From the NCBI GenBank assembly GCA_000333855.2, contig CM007315.1, forward strand, positions 85,679-149,678: a stretch of 64,000 bases of DNA. Reading direction: 5' to 3'. A program made the position numbers and the translations under genes. This stretch comes from Endotrypanum monterogeii. Taxonomy: Eukaryota > Euglenozoa > Kinetoplastea > Trypanosomatida > Trypanosomatidae. The notes beneath the pieces were generated by a model that searched no databases, was not told the DNA's origin, and worked only from the letters and a program-made list of their open reading frames with translations. How positions within the stretch are numbered: the first letter of the stretch is position 1; each line of letters opens with the position of its first letter. Below are positions 50,735 through 61,561 of this stretch, one piece after another.

Positions 50735-53617
50735 TCAGCCAATACTGCTTCCGCACCCGACGCGCACACGCCCGTCTGGCCCGCGAATCTGAAAAGAAAC
50801 GGCCGCAACGCTCCTCAGCTCCCGTGTTGAGAAATCACGTCTGTTCTGAAATATCGGTGAGCTGTCAGGGAGCTGCACCGGTCGCACACGCAGCCTGCCT
50901 GCCTTTGTCACTGGAGTGTTAGAGACAATACCCACTGTGAATATTTTGTTTTTCATGCTTCCCAAGGCGCGAGGTACCAGATAGTAAGGATGTGGGGAGG
51001 GCTGCAGAATGACATGAAGCGCGGTGTCTCGGCCTAGGATGTAGCCCAGCTCATCTGTGGGAGTATCTGGGTCGGTGGAGCATACACACCGAACACACTG
51101 ATCAGCAGGGAGAGCGCCGCTGTCCCCCTCGTTCACCTCGTCATCGCTTCGATGGCTACTAAAAGTTAACATGAGTGGACGCAAATCTCGGTTTGGGTTG
51201 CTCGGGGACATTCCGCGATCATCTTCTTGGGATAAAATACAGTATGCCTCCACAGCACTAGCGTCCTCCCCAGAGTCCTCCACGCTCACCTCCAATACAA
51301 TCGAGGGAATCCCATCCTCGAAGAAGCCGCGCACACGACAGTCATGAACCCAGTCCCAACGGCTGCAACACACACCACCTCCCTCAAAGATATGTAGCGC
51401 CTCAGACCAATCCAGCCATATACTCGCTAACTTGGGCTTGTCAGCGTCAGACATGCCGCACAGGCGCGCTAGAGAGGGGTCCTGGCACCACCGCACGCTC
51501 TCCGCACACCACAGTCCGCAGTTGCCCGGCTTCGAGGTGCTGCACTGAATTTGGAGGAGTCGACTACTTCCGTGCCGAACCACTCGCTGCACTGTGTACG
51601 ACATACCATACACCATGCCCATCTGTTCCGCCTGAGAGTCGGCGGGCCCTTCGTCCGGCAGGCTCAAGAGCACGAGGTACCCGCGTTGGTGTACCCTCTC
51701 CTCCAACAACGTAAAAAGATCCTCGTAAGGAGAACTGGTTGAGGCGCCTTCCACGTTACCAGCGTCGGTGCGGTCCTCCACTGCCTTTGCCCACCCATCA
51801 TCGAAACGAAATGTTGGGTAACCGGTGAGATCCTGCAGCGCCTCGAGCGGGTCCCCGAGCTGGATGGCAGCGTATGAGCCGTACAGCTTCGCGTACGCCT
51901 TTTCCAGAATAGAGTACCAGAGCTTGCGCAGGTCGTGGGCGCAACGGCCCAAGTCCGGGCCCTGGAGAGACGCTGGCAAGTAGCTATCGACAACAGTGGA
52001 CGTCCACCACCCGCTGTGGTGTAGTGTCACCCTATACGCCCCGACACCACGCTCACGCTTGCCGGCATTCGTTGAGACGGGATGCCGAAAAAGCTGAGTA
52101 ACGCGTGCGGGGTGCGCAGCAAGCGCACACGCAGCACTGCACAGAGAAGTGTTACCGCCCTCCCCCGGAAACGGGTCTATCGGCAAAACAGCGCCTGCGA
52201 AGAGAGACGTCTCAGACAACTGTGCAGTCGGTAAGTACTGGTCGGGTAGCCGCCAGGGCATATCCCAGAGAAACACGCTATCGCTACCTTCTCGGTACAG
52301 CGATGATCTACCGGGCGGGAATTCGGGGTCCACGAAATGTTGTCTACCTGAAGACACCACAGTGGCCTCCGAATCGTTGCTTTGGCCGATACAGAACTGC
52401 AGCACATCCTCTGCAGTGAGCATACAGACACTGGCCTTCCCTAACTGTTGAGCAAAGTAGTCCAGCTGAGCACGTGCCAACGCCGTGGATGCTGCGGTGT
52501 GTGGATTCTCGTAATTGGAGTCCACCGGCACGGCGACAGATTGGCTCTGGTACCCATTCACTTGACCTACAAGGAGCACCTCAGTCTCCTGCGGCCACAC
52601 CACCACAGCTGCCTCGAACTCACCCGATGCCCGCTGGCGAACGGAGCCGTGCGGACCAGCGGTGATGACAGAGGAAGCACCGAGTATGTACTTCACCTGC
52701 ATCACGTACTGCTGCGAATCGTTGTAAAACACCCACGACCCACCGGCAGTCGTGCACTGATAGAGCATGCCATCCTTGAACACTGGCGTATACGCACCAG
52801 CAATGGAAGGCTGCCCGTAGCGATACGGGCGCAGTTTGCGAACAGTGTCACTCAGACCCGCATATGGACACGTTGTCAGAGGATTGATATGCGCCTCGCC
52901 GAACTCGTCGTCAGCAATTAACATGAAGGCATCGTCAGCAGCGACGCCGGCCCCTGTCACCGGAGGCTGATGCAAGCATGCCGGCGGAGATGTGCCGACG
53001 GCTGGCACCTTCGACGCTCCCTGAATTGCTCCAGCCGCTAATGAAGCGCGGTATAGCCTATGCTGCTCCTCCTCCAGTTGTGCACACTCCTCCTCCAGCA
53101 CATCCAGCCTCTTCTTTTGCTGCTTGGAATACAAAAGATAGTGACGAAGGAGATCGTACGTGTCTGCGTCGTGGACGTCGCTCGTAAGGAAAGCAAAGTC
53201 GCCACTATCATCGCTCGTGATATCTGAATGTGAGATCTCTATCGAGGGTCCGAGGCTGGTGCTGCCGAGGTGTCGTGTGTGGCGCGGCGAGCGCCTGCTC
53301 AAGTCCTCGGCAATAGCGTACTGCCCGCTGTCTTTACATAAGTTTTTAGAGTCTACCGAAACGAATGCCGATGACAACGTTGGAGGTCGAGACAAGGGCG
53401 ATGTCACTCGTCGCAGAGAATGGGTCACAGTCAGCGTCTCACAGGCGGTGTCAGAGGAAGCAGATGACGACACCTCTTGAATATAGGCCTCGATTAGTTC
53501 ATCTGTAATGAAGTCTTCTTCACAAATGGGGAGGATAGAGTTTCCGTTCATGGGCGTGTATTTAGAGCTGTGTCTATCCGAGTATGATATGCCCACGGAC
53601 AAAAATCCAAGACACAT
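50735..53617 (-). CDS. Calpain-like protein, catalytic residues lost, extended N-terminus
   Basis: 960 residues if translation starts at the ATG at 53617 (MCLGFLSVG); a second ATG at 53551 (MNGNSILPICEEDF, 938 residues) is equally plausible and precedes the first conserved-looking acidic segment. The N-terminal 230 residues are Ser/Thr-rich with a coiled coil at about 160-195 (KQQKKRLDVLEEECAQLEEE). DUF1935 is at about 260-370 (GAYTPVFKDGMLYQC, WVFYNDSQQYVM). In CysPc the active-site segment is GEGGNTSLCSAAC, with Thr490 in the Cys position; the His-loop reads GMSYTV (Met); the Asn motif IRNPWG is replaced by QCSTSKPG. A C2-like domain III closes it. It is a predicted pseudo-protease. The start region runs into a (TA)n tract only 40 bp upstream, so the 5' end should be treated with care. 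Confidence 0.9.
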   Translation of the reverse strand: MCLGFLSVGISYSDRHSSKYTPMNGNSILPICEEDFITDELIEAYIQEVSSSASSDTACETLTVTHSLRRVTSPLSRPPTLSSAFVSVDSKNLCKDSGQYAIAEDLSRRSPRHTRHLGSTSLGPSIEISHSDITSDDSGDFAFLTSDVHDADTYDLLRHYLLYSKQQKKRLDVLEEECAQLEEEQHRLYRASLAAGAIQGASKVPAVGTSPPACLHQPPVTGAGVAADDAFMLIADDEFGEAHINPLTTCPYAGLSDTVRKLRPYRYGQPSIAGAYTPVFKDGMLYQCTTAGGSWVFYNDSQQYVMQVKYILGASSVITAGPHGSVRQRASGEFEAAVVVWPQETEVLLVGQVNGYQSQSVAVPVDSNYENPHTAASTALARAQLDYFAQQLGKASVCMLTAEDVLQFCIGQSNDSEATVVSSGRQHFVDPEFPPGRSSLYREGSDSVFLWDMPWRLPDQYLPTAQLSETSLFAGAVLPIDPFPGEGGNTSLCSAACALAAHPARVTQLFRHPVSTNAGKRERGVGAYRVTLHHSGWWTSTVVDSYLPASLQGPDLGRCAHDLRKLWYSILEKAYAKLYGSYAAIQLGDPLEALQDLTGYPTFRFDDGWAKAVEDRTDAGNVEGASTSSPYEDLFTLLEERVHQRGYLVLLSLPDEGPADSQAEQMGMVYGMSYTVQRVVRHGSSRLLQIQCSTSKPGNCGLWCAESVRWCQDPSLARLCGMSDADKPKLASIWLDWSEALHIFEGGGVCCSRWDWVHDCRVRGFFEDGIPSIVLEVSVEDSGEDASAVEAYCILSQEDDRGMSPSNPNRDLRPLMLTFSSHRSDDEVNEGDSGALPADQCVRCVCSTDPDTPTDELGYILGRDTALHVILQPSPHPYYLVPRALGSMKNKIFTVGIVSNTPVTKAGRLRVRPVQLPDSSPIFQNRRDFSTRELRSVAAVSFQIRGPDGRVRVGCGSSIG

Positions 53618-53653
53618 ACACACGCTGTGGAGAGCGGAGCGGCAGATATTTGT

Positions 53654-53656
<3 letters not shown>

Positions 53657-53692
<36 letters not shown>
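53657..53692. repeat. (TA)n microsatellite next to gene start
   Basis: TA tract only about 40 bp upstream of the first ATG of the calpain-like gene at 50735-53617; the other side leads into the poor-quality sequence before the N gap. Confidence 0.85.
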
Positions 53693-53698
<6 letters not shown>

Positions 53699-53805
53699 AA
53701 CTAATAAAACTAAATTAATAACTAAAAACTAAACTAAACTAAAATAAATAACGTAAACGACCGTAACGAACGATCGTCCTCGACCGACCGTAACCGTTAA
53801 CGTAA

Positions 53806-53935
53806 NNNNNNNNNNNNNNNNNNNNNNNNNNNNNNNNNNNNNNNNNNNNNNNNNNNNNNNNNNNNNNNNNNNNNNNNNNNNNNNNNNNNNNNNNNNNNNN
53901 NNNNNNNNNNNNNNNNNNNNNNNNNNNNNNNNNNN
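53806..53935. other. Assembly gap of 130 N
   Basis: Undetermined bases. The flanks share short motifs (GATCGTCCT with ACCGTAAC/ACCCGTT nearby at 53770-53800 and 54130-54155), which suggests an unresolved repeat. Confidence 0.97.
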
Positions 53936-54029
53936 TACGTACGTATAGTATATACGACCACCGAACGAAAACTAACAACGAACACACTACACGACGACGT
54001 GTGGAGAGACGGAGACGGCGAGTATATTA

Positions 54030-54075
<46 letters not shown>

Positions 54076-54160
54076 AAACATAAAAACAAATTAATCAAAA
54101 AATACACTAAAATAAATCAAAGGACCCGTAGACGATCGTCCTGACCACCGAACCCGTTAT

Positions 54161-57100
54161 AAAGGCCAGCCACGCAGGCAGGGGGCCTCAAAGATGTGTG
54201 AGGGAAACGTTTTTTTTGTTTGTTTGTTTGTTTGTCCAGAGACACCGAGGGGCGGAGAGCAGGCGAGATAACATACGTCTGTCTGCACCATCCACTTATT
54301 CGTGTGGTTTCTGGAGTAGCAGTGAGGAAGAAGAAGGAAAAAAAAAACGAGAAGGGGGAACGGTTGGGCGCAGATGTACGCGCTCGTGAGGGGAAAAAGG
54401 AGAGAATATGTGAATGTTTGAAGAAAAAAAAACGTCTTTCAGTAAAAAGAGGTATCAGATGTTTGCAAGGAAATGGAAAAGGAGTGACAGACGAAGACAC
54501 ACATAGATGGATGTAGTCCATGCCATGACAGCGGCGACGAGGAGGAACAATGATGGAAGGGAGTTATCCGCCCGATCAACAGACTGCTTTCTCCCCATAG
54601 AAAAATGTAGTGTGGGAGGGGAGGGGGAACAAAACGCAGAAAAAAAAAGGGATGTTCAGACTCGCTCCTCCATGCGGGAAAGGACACACCACGGATATTT
54701 TTTTTTTTGAATGCAAGCCAAACAAGGGCAGGAACGTTGTCTAGCACCGCAGCCCAGAGTGACCAGTGCGGTCTTCACTGATCATCAAGTGTTTGGGTAA
54801 AATCATCAGAGCACCAAGAACGATTTTCTCCCCACATGATCGCCACTACCTGCTCGAGTTTCGTTAATGCATAGGGTACACACTGACAGACACACACATA
54901 TAATAATAATAAAAACATGTGCAGGTAAACATAAAAACAGAAAAAAAAAAGGATGTACAGCGCTTCACCTAGTCGCATACTATCAAACTCTCACCCCCAT
55001 TGCGCCACGCCTCTGCGCTGACGACAAGAACGACGAAATGCGAGATAGGTGAGGAAGGAAAACAGATAAATAAAAATGGAGGTTAGAGAGAGCAAGGGTA
55101 CAAGGGACGCGGCATCTGCACGTCCGAACATTCATCTATGCACGTGAATGAGCGTGCTGTCCTACCGGCGCACACGTGGACGCCTTCCCAGCCCTGTCCG
55201 CACAAGGACAGCACCAGTAGACTCACTATGCCCTCCTTGCTCGCCCTCGGCACCTCTCCACGATCAGCCCATCTTCATTGGCCGGCCTTTTCCTGAAGAG
55301 CCTCCCTTCAATGAAATTCAACTACGTATATTCCCCCCACCCGTGTGTGCACAGCACGGCGGCAAAGATCGGGGCAAACAACCCAACTCTATATGAGGCT
55401 GAAGGGAATTTAGGGGGGAACAGGTACACACACAGATTCAACAAACACAACAGAAGCCACTACAAAAAAAAAAAAATGCTTACATAAAAAAAACAAGAAC
55501 ACCCCTCCTAAAACCACTGCACACACACACACACATATAGAGAGAGAGAGAGATGTATACATGCGCCTACACACACAGAGAAAAAAACAAAATTTCGGTA
55601 CAGAAAAAACAAAAAGAAAACGGAAAATTATATTTAAAAAATCTAATATTTGAAAAGGGGGGATAGGGAGCAGCCTCCTCTTCATCGAAATATCTGATTA
55701 AGCAACCCAAGTCATGGAGCTCCCTCCCCCCCTTTCCTCCCTACCTTTTTTTTCCGCCGCTGACGCTACCATGTGAAACAGAAGCCCAAATCGGGAGATA
55801 CACACACACACACACGAACGCACAACAGGAGAGAGACATCCCTCCGCCAGTGCAGATGCAAGAAGGTATCCGCTAAGATCATAAAAGAAGTCGGCGGTGG
55901 GAAAAAAAAAAAGGAAGGGAGGCAGCAAGTCGATAGAAGCCGAAGTCGAAAAAAAAAAAGAAAGGTGAAAGAACAACAACAGGCATACGACAAAGTCAAC
56001 GACTACAGTACAAACACGCACAGAATTGCGTCGAGAGAGAAGCAGGGGTACACGCCGGGAGCATTACGCCACCATCCTACCCCAACTACTACCACCATGA
56101 ACACGCGGCTACGGGCCCCTACCCCACCCCCCTCTCCCCTCTTCACCATCACCTCCATCACCACCTAGCAAACTACAAAAAAAAAAAAAGTGGGCATGGG
56201 CAGCAATGAAGCGACGGAAAGAAAAAGGTGAGGATCCTAAAAATGAAAGCAAGAGAGCATGCCACATCACCACAGGAGAAACACACGCACACAAAGCTCG
56301 CAGAGATAAATCTGCAGAATATCACACAAAACAGATGAGAATTCGTGTTCGTGTGTGGTGATGTTATCCCCGGTATGCCCTTTCCCGTCCTTCGGTTGGA
56401 GGAGCATCCGAGGAAACGACACACAGATATTTCTGAGACACACGAACAAGCCCAAGATTTTTTTTTGTCCAACCAGTCTGTTCACAACTTCATTAGCCTA
56501 TAAGTGCACACAGCCAGGTGTGCTTGAAGAAAATGTGCACTGATATGGAAACAAATATATATATATATTTTTTTTTTCTGTTGTTGTTGTTGTTGTTGCC
56601 GGAGGGAGGGAAAAGGCAAGGGAGGAGAGGGGGCTTTGATGTCGTTTTTTTTTTTCCGTCCCTTTAAAAAGACGGAAAAAAACGCGTGGAAACAAAAAAA
56701 AAAAGGAAGAGACATTTTACACACAAAAGACACAAACAAACAGCGAATACACCAAAGAAGTTGGGCGTATACACACGACACACCCGACGAGGGGGAAAAA
56801 ACTCAGTGCGCTGCCTGGTTGGCACGGGGATGGAACGGGAAGAGAACAAAAGTCCATCCACAGTCGTCCGAGCGGTTGCACTGCTCTCACGCAAGAGAAA
56901 TTTTTTAAAAAGGATAGGAGTGAGGGAAAAGAGAGCGGATAGGCGAGAGGCAGCAAAGCACATCCAGACGCCATGAGCCACACACCAACCGATAGAAGAA
57001 ATCCGCACCCCCCCCTTTCCCTCTCCCCGCCCCCGCTACCGCTCCCGCCCATCTCACGCTAGGGTTAATGGGGGTATGGGGAGAGAAAGAAAATCAAATT

Positions 57101-57713
57101 AAAATGGTTGAAGAAAAAAGAAAATGCGACAATACGCAAAAAAAAGAAAAAAAAACAATAAAAAGAGGGGAGCAGAACACATAAGTGGGGTAGACCAGGG
57201 CTGATCCAAACGTATGGACATGTGCGTGTGTGTGTATATGTGTGAGAGAGAAGAGAGCTCGGACTAATGTCAAAGGTACTTATCTGTGCGGTTCTTTGGC
57301 AGAGCTCTCCCAACATATGCTTTTTCTGTTCTGTCCTTCTCTCGACCCTGCCCCTTCCCGCTTCCTCTCCTTTTGTTTGTTTTCCGTAGTCTTTTTATTT
57401 TTTTTCTTAAGAACAAAAGAAACCTGCTCATCTGACGTCGACTCAATGTTTCATTCTCTGTGTCTCTCTTGTGGAGAAAGGAGGAAAGGAAGGAGGAGGA
57501 GGGGTGTGACGACGGTCTTCCCCATCCTTCCTCCCTTTCCCCCTCCCTCCACACCACGCCCCCATGCAACCCTTTCCGAATTATCGGTTAAAACCTCAGT
57601 ATCACGCGAAAGTGGAGAAGGCACGGTGGGGTGCCGGGGATCTCCAGTCGCCGACGCCGCGCTACGAGCGCAGATGATAACCGAGTAGGCGTATTCCCCA
57701 AGGGGAAACCCCT
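54161..57713. other. Gene-free spacer between calpain-like genes 4 and 5
   Basis: No gene is supported in 3.5 kb. Seen are (TTTG)n at about 54215-54235, (CA)n at about 55520-55535 and 55800-55815, TA/T tracts near 56553-56578, a (GTT)n at about 56580-56597, and many + strand purine runs. All open frames are biased to Phe/Ser/Cys or Lys/Arg. The sequence at about 57360-57560 is pyrimidine-rich on the + strand, opposite to the general trend, and lies in the 3' flank of the gene ending at 57714. Confidence 0.55.
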
Positions 57714-59834
57714 CTAGATGACCGTCGCAGAGACATATGTCACGGGTGCCTTACCAGGGAGGCGCACCTGGTTCTCCGTCTCGACCGACTCCAGCTCCTC
57801 CGATGCGTAGGTGACATAGTTGGTAAATGCGAGTGACCCGCTATCGAGGTGTTTTGCCTCCACCTGCACGTTGCCCTTCAGAGCCGTCTCGGAAATGATG
57901 CCCATCACGTAGGGTCGACTATAGTCGCTCCTCACCCCCTTGTAGTGCACGCGTGGCACCACCTGGTAGCGACATCCAGCCTCCAGTGTGAACCACATGG
58001 CGACATCACGACCGACGACGAAGTTAAACTCCTCGGACGGCATCTCTGGGTTCCAGGAAGTGTTCTTCTGCAGCAGCTGCTTGCTGCCCTCTTTCCTGGA
58101 CACGGTGATCATGATGGGTGCGAAGAGCGCCGCAGCATCGCCGAAGCTCACACCACGCTTGTCGGGCTGGGAGAGAGTTAGTAGCACCCGGGTGGATGTC
58201 GAGGCAGTGATGTCCAGAACCGCGCTTGGTACAGTGCCCTCAAACGAGCCTTTGACGCGATAGTCTGTAGCGTTGGGAATAGCGAAGATGACACCGCCGC
58301 CGTCGAAGTAGTTCTTGGCGTCCTTCCACTCCATCCAGAAGCTGCCATCCTGCGGGTCCTTCTCTGCACCACAGATGGAACAAATGTCCGGGCTCTCCGT
58401 CCACTGCGCCGAGCCGTAGCTCCACGCACCGGACCACCTGCCCGTCAAGGACCAGGGGTTTCGAACTTTAAAAAGAACAGTGTTGCGTGTCTTGATGGTC
58501 ACGACACGCTCTACAAAGTATGTATAACCCGTGCGTAGTCCAACAGCCTCGTAGCGAGCACGGAAAGCGGCTGAGTCGCGCGCCTGCTCGCGGCCCAGGT
58601 AACTCTCTGAGTTAAGGCTAGGAGTGCTGAGCACGGCAGAAGCGCCAGAGCGAGAGAAATCAACGAGCGCCTTCACGAGCGCAGACGCCTTTCGCTCGTC
58701 CACCGCCGCCGCCTCCCAATCGTTGTCAAAGCGATACACCGGCATGCCAGTGAAGTCAGCTAGCGCCTGCAGCGTGTCACCTCCGGTGATGGTGGCATAG
58801 GAGCCGTGCACCTTTGCGTACGCCTTTTGCAGCAGCGAAACCCACATTTCTGCTGCATTGTCGTAGGAGCGCGCGAACACAGGTATATTCTTCATGGTGG
58901 GTACAAAGTCGTCGACGATGATGCTGCGCCACCAGCCCTCTTTGTTCATCAGCACACGGTAAGCACCCACCGCCTTCTCCGCCGCCACGCCGTGCACAAA
59001 CATGCTGCGAATCGTTGCCTCCTCCTCCGCCATGATGGCCGCGGCGCACATGAGCCACGAGTCACCGAGGTTACCATGGTCAATGGAATGAGCAACTACA
59101 GGTCCAACCAGGTCGTTAACGGACGACCGCTTTTCCCTCGGTAAGTACTGCGTCGGGCGCATCATAGCCAGCTCCGGGATAACCCGGCCGTCCCTACCGC
59201 TGCGAGCAAGCACTTCGGCGTCTGGCGGGAACGACAGATCCACGTAGGGTGTCTTCGTCTTCACACACATGCGCAATATCGTCTCCTCGTCCGTCTCATC
59301 ACCAGCAAGACGGCGCACTGCATCTGTTTCGTTTTTGGCGATGCGGTTTGCTGCAGCGCACACCTCATGGCGGTACTCGTCACTGAGAGGCTTAATAGAC
59401 ACAGAGCTCTTGTGGCCATTGGGGGTGCCGGATATGTAGTGCCGCGTCTCCAATGGGTACACGATAGAGTGCGCACAGGTCCAGCCATCCTCCATCACCT
59501 CTAGCGTTGTATGCTCGCCAGCAGCAATCTTGGAGCCCGGGCCAAAGCGCACATCTACGTGGGCCTCGTAGTCCAAAGAATCGTTGTAAAAATACCATGA
59601 TCCATCTTTGATAATGCGGAAGACGATACCCTCCTCGAAGCAAGACTTCACCTCGCCACCCTTAACAGTGCATGCGTCATAGCGATATAGGGAGGCCTTC
59701 CTGAGAGCATACACCGCCTTAATACGTTCAGCATGCGGGTCCGCCGGCGGTGCGGCGACTCGAGCTTCAGACACTGGCCGCCTCTCGGGAGCCGCCCTCG
59801 ACTTTGTCGTATTCTTGGAGTTGCAGCACCCCAT
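57714..59834 (-). CDS. Calpain-like protein with MGCC acylation signal, Cys and His replaced
   Basis: 706 residues, true ATG at 59834. It begins MGCCNSKNTTK: Gly2 for N-myristoylation and Cys3/Cys4 for palmitoylation, a dual-acylation signal known from flagellar and plasma-membrane calpain-related proteins of trypanosomatids. DUF1935 spans about 45-150 (EVKSCFEEGIVFRII, WYFYNDSLDYEAHV). In CysPc (about 225-530) the active-site segment is HGNLGDSWLM with Ser259 in place of Cys, the His-loop is GYTYFV with Tyr437, and Asn459 (VRNPW) is kept. The fold is otherwise well preserved, including WMEWKDAKNYFDGGGV and a C2-like domain III. A membrane-anchored, non-proteolytic function is the likeliest reading; a Ser nucleophile cannot be ruled out but lacks the His. 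Confidence 0.94.
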   Translation of the reverse strand: MGCCNSKNTTKSRAAPERRPVSEARVAAPPADPHAERIKAVYALRKASLYRYDACTVKGGEVKSCFEEGIVFRIIKDGSWYFYNDSLDYEAHVDVRFGPGSKIAAGEHTTLEVMEDGWTCAHSIVYPLETRHYISGTPNGHKSSVSIKPLSDEYRHEVCAAANRIAKNETDAVRRLAGDETDEETILRMCVKTKTPYVDLSFPPDAEVLARSGRDGRVIPELAMMRPTQYLPREKRSSVNDLVGPVVAHSIDHGNLGDSWLMCAAAIMAEEEATIRSMFVHGVAAEKAVGAYRVLMNKEGWWRSIIVDDFVPTMKNIPVFARSYDNAAEMWVSLLQKAYAKVHGSYATITGGDTLQALADFTGMPVYRFDNDWEAAAVDERKASALVKALVDFSRSGASAVLSTPSLNSESYLGREQARDSAAFRARYEAVGLRTGYTYFVERVVTIKTRNTVLFKVRNPWSLTGRWSGAWSYGSAQWTESPDICSICGAEKDPQDGSFWMEWKDAKNYFDGGGVIFAIPNATDYRVKGSFEGTVPSAVLDITASTSTRVLLTLSQPDKRGVSFGDAAALFAPIMITVSRKEGSKQLLQKNTSWNPEMPSEEFNFVVGRDVAMWFTLEAGCRYQVVPRVHYKGVRSDYSRPYVMGIISETALKGNVQVEAKHLDSGSLAFTNYVTYASEELESVETENQVRLPGKAPVTYVSATVI

Positions 59835-60084
59835 TCTCTATCAGTGTGTATTTTTTTTTTTTATGGCGGCAAACACAACAAAAAAAAAAAATGGCGAGGG
59901 GAGGAGGCGCAGAACGAACAAGTACAGTGTCCCACGTGTGAGGGTGTGTTTTTTGTACTCCACTGCGAACCAAGCAAGAAAAGAGTCTGAGGGTGTCTTG
60001 CTTTGTGAGTTTTCTGGCCTAGCGTGTATGTGAGCACAGCGCGGAGCTTGAGTGGGGGAAAGCGGGAGGGGGGTGGCAATCCTT

Positions 60085-60138
<54 letters not shown>

Positions 60139-60164
60139 CACGTACAGTAATGAATGCGCGCTCC
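59835..60164 (-). promoter_or_regulatory. 5' flank and putative splice site of MGCC calpain-like gene
   Basis: On the minus strand a T-run (about 59893-59881) preceded by a C/T-rich stretch is followed by the AG candidates at 59839-59838 and 59837-59836, only a few nt before the ATG. A (TA)n/(GT)n tract lies at about 60084-60140. No gene here. Confidence 0.4.
60084..60140. repeat. (TA)n followed by (GT)n
   Basis: TA tract of about 38 bp running directly into a GT tract, in the 5' flank of the MGCC calpain-like gene. Confidence 0.85.
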
Positions 60165-60376
60165 TTTCCTGCACCCGCGCCATCCACACCGAAACGACAC
60201 GAATATATATATTTAGTAATAATAATAATAATAATAATAATAAAGGATGAGGAATGAGTCATTGAGGACGGGCGATGCCGGAGATATCATCGTGGAGGAT
60301 CAGCTTCGAGCTTTTGAGTGTTCGAAAATTTTCCACCATCGATTCGACGGCGTGTGTGTGTGTGCGTGTGTGTGCC
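60165..60376 (-). repeat. Duplicated upstream element U, copy b
   Basis: Counterpart of 48297-48500. The unique core of about 110 bp differs by one substitution that I can see (near 60308), while the (AAT)n run is longer here (about nine units against five) and the terminal (GT)n differs in length. It lies about 330 bp upstream of the calpain-like start at 59834. Beyond the shared block the two flanks are unrelated. Confidence 0.85.
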
Positions 60377-61561
60377 ACTAGAAATTAGTGCACAGCCCAG
60401 GCACGTATTCGCTAACCCTAGTTGCAGGCGGTGAGCTACGGTCACGTAGGCTACACGAGCCTTCCAGCGTAGCATTGACTAGACAACTGATAGGGGGCTG
60501 GCCAACATGGGAAGTAGGCAATGCGCACGTGATACCAAACACGAAAAAAATATATATGAGCTGCCGCTGTAGCAGGTAGGAAAAAAGCGAGCTAATAAAA
60601 AAAAAAAAAGCTTCATCAGCTTCGAGCAGCCACCCAATGCATTTCTACATTGCCATCACCAGCGGGGGTTGTTGGGCTTTCGTGTGGGCCGCACGGAAAG
60701 AATATATATCGATGTTCCCCACGCTCCCATGTAGTCTGACTGTTTCTCCTAAGATCCCCTCAAAACTAAGCGAGGCCGCCAAATGGCGAATGCGGAAAAA
60801 AAAAAATTACCACAGCTCCTCCGCTCGGCCTATGCGCACTGACAAGACGGACCTAGTGAGGTGCAGCATCCATGGTCACGCCACCGTTATTGCGACGAGG
60901 CCCCTCTATTTCCGCCGACGGATGCAGGGAGAAGGCTCGCGATTGCCGGGAAAGCGTTGATCCCTCTAACCTCATGAGCGGATCGTCTGTTAGGGGAGGC
61001 GCTTGAACAAATCTTTCGTCAGATAGCGTGACACCTGCAGTGGCACCCTGTTCTGAAGTAAGGGGCAGTGAGAAACCTCACAGAAAATGAGGGAGATGTG
61101 CTCACCCCACACGACGCGATGTGTGTTTATCCTTTAGAGAAGTCTGAAAAACATTGACGAGTTCAGCCTGTGACAACACTTAGTCGATAAGCGGGTAGAA
61201 GTCGCCTCCATCTTGCTGGAGCACTTTCATTGTGACGGATGCGATAGTGCCAGCCAAAGCTCCGAGAGCGCTACTGTCGCCCTACCACCACCACCACCCG
61301 GAGATCTGCCCTCAGTATGTATGGATGTTCGGAGATTGTTGCCTTCTCCGAACAATATGTGAGAATTCGCTGAGGCACGAGCACCAACACATCTGTAGAT
61401 GCCTTTGGCCAAACGGTGGTGAGGCGTAAGTGACCAGTACATCGCATCCACCTGCATGGTCCCCCCCCTCTCCCGGGAGAGTGGGGAGGAGGGGCACAGT
61501 GTCGCACAAGAGCGACCCCCGATCGCCCCATAGTGCCAATGCTCTGCGTCCCGAAACCCAT
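60377..61561. other. Spacer between calpain-like genes 5 and 6
   Basis: No gene is recognised. Unlike most other spacers it has balanced composition and few microsatellites (an A-run at 60598-60610). Several short frames exist on both strands but none resembles a family. It includes the 3' flank of the calpain gene ending at 61562. Confidence 0.5.

Larger units (their letters stand above)
53618..54160. other. (TA)n tracts flanking an unreliable assembly region
   Basis: (TA)n lies at 53657-53692 and 54026-54071. Between them, on both sides of the N gap, the sequence is made of short A/C-biased words such as repeated ACTAA and CGTAA units, unlike anything else in the window, and looks like low-quality consensus rather than genomic sequence. 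Confidence 0.6.

Noticed and set aside
35174..59834. Calling all six calpain-like genes active cysteine peptidases
   Set aside because: Five have a different residue at the Cys position, and several also lack the His or Asn.
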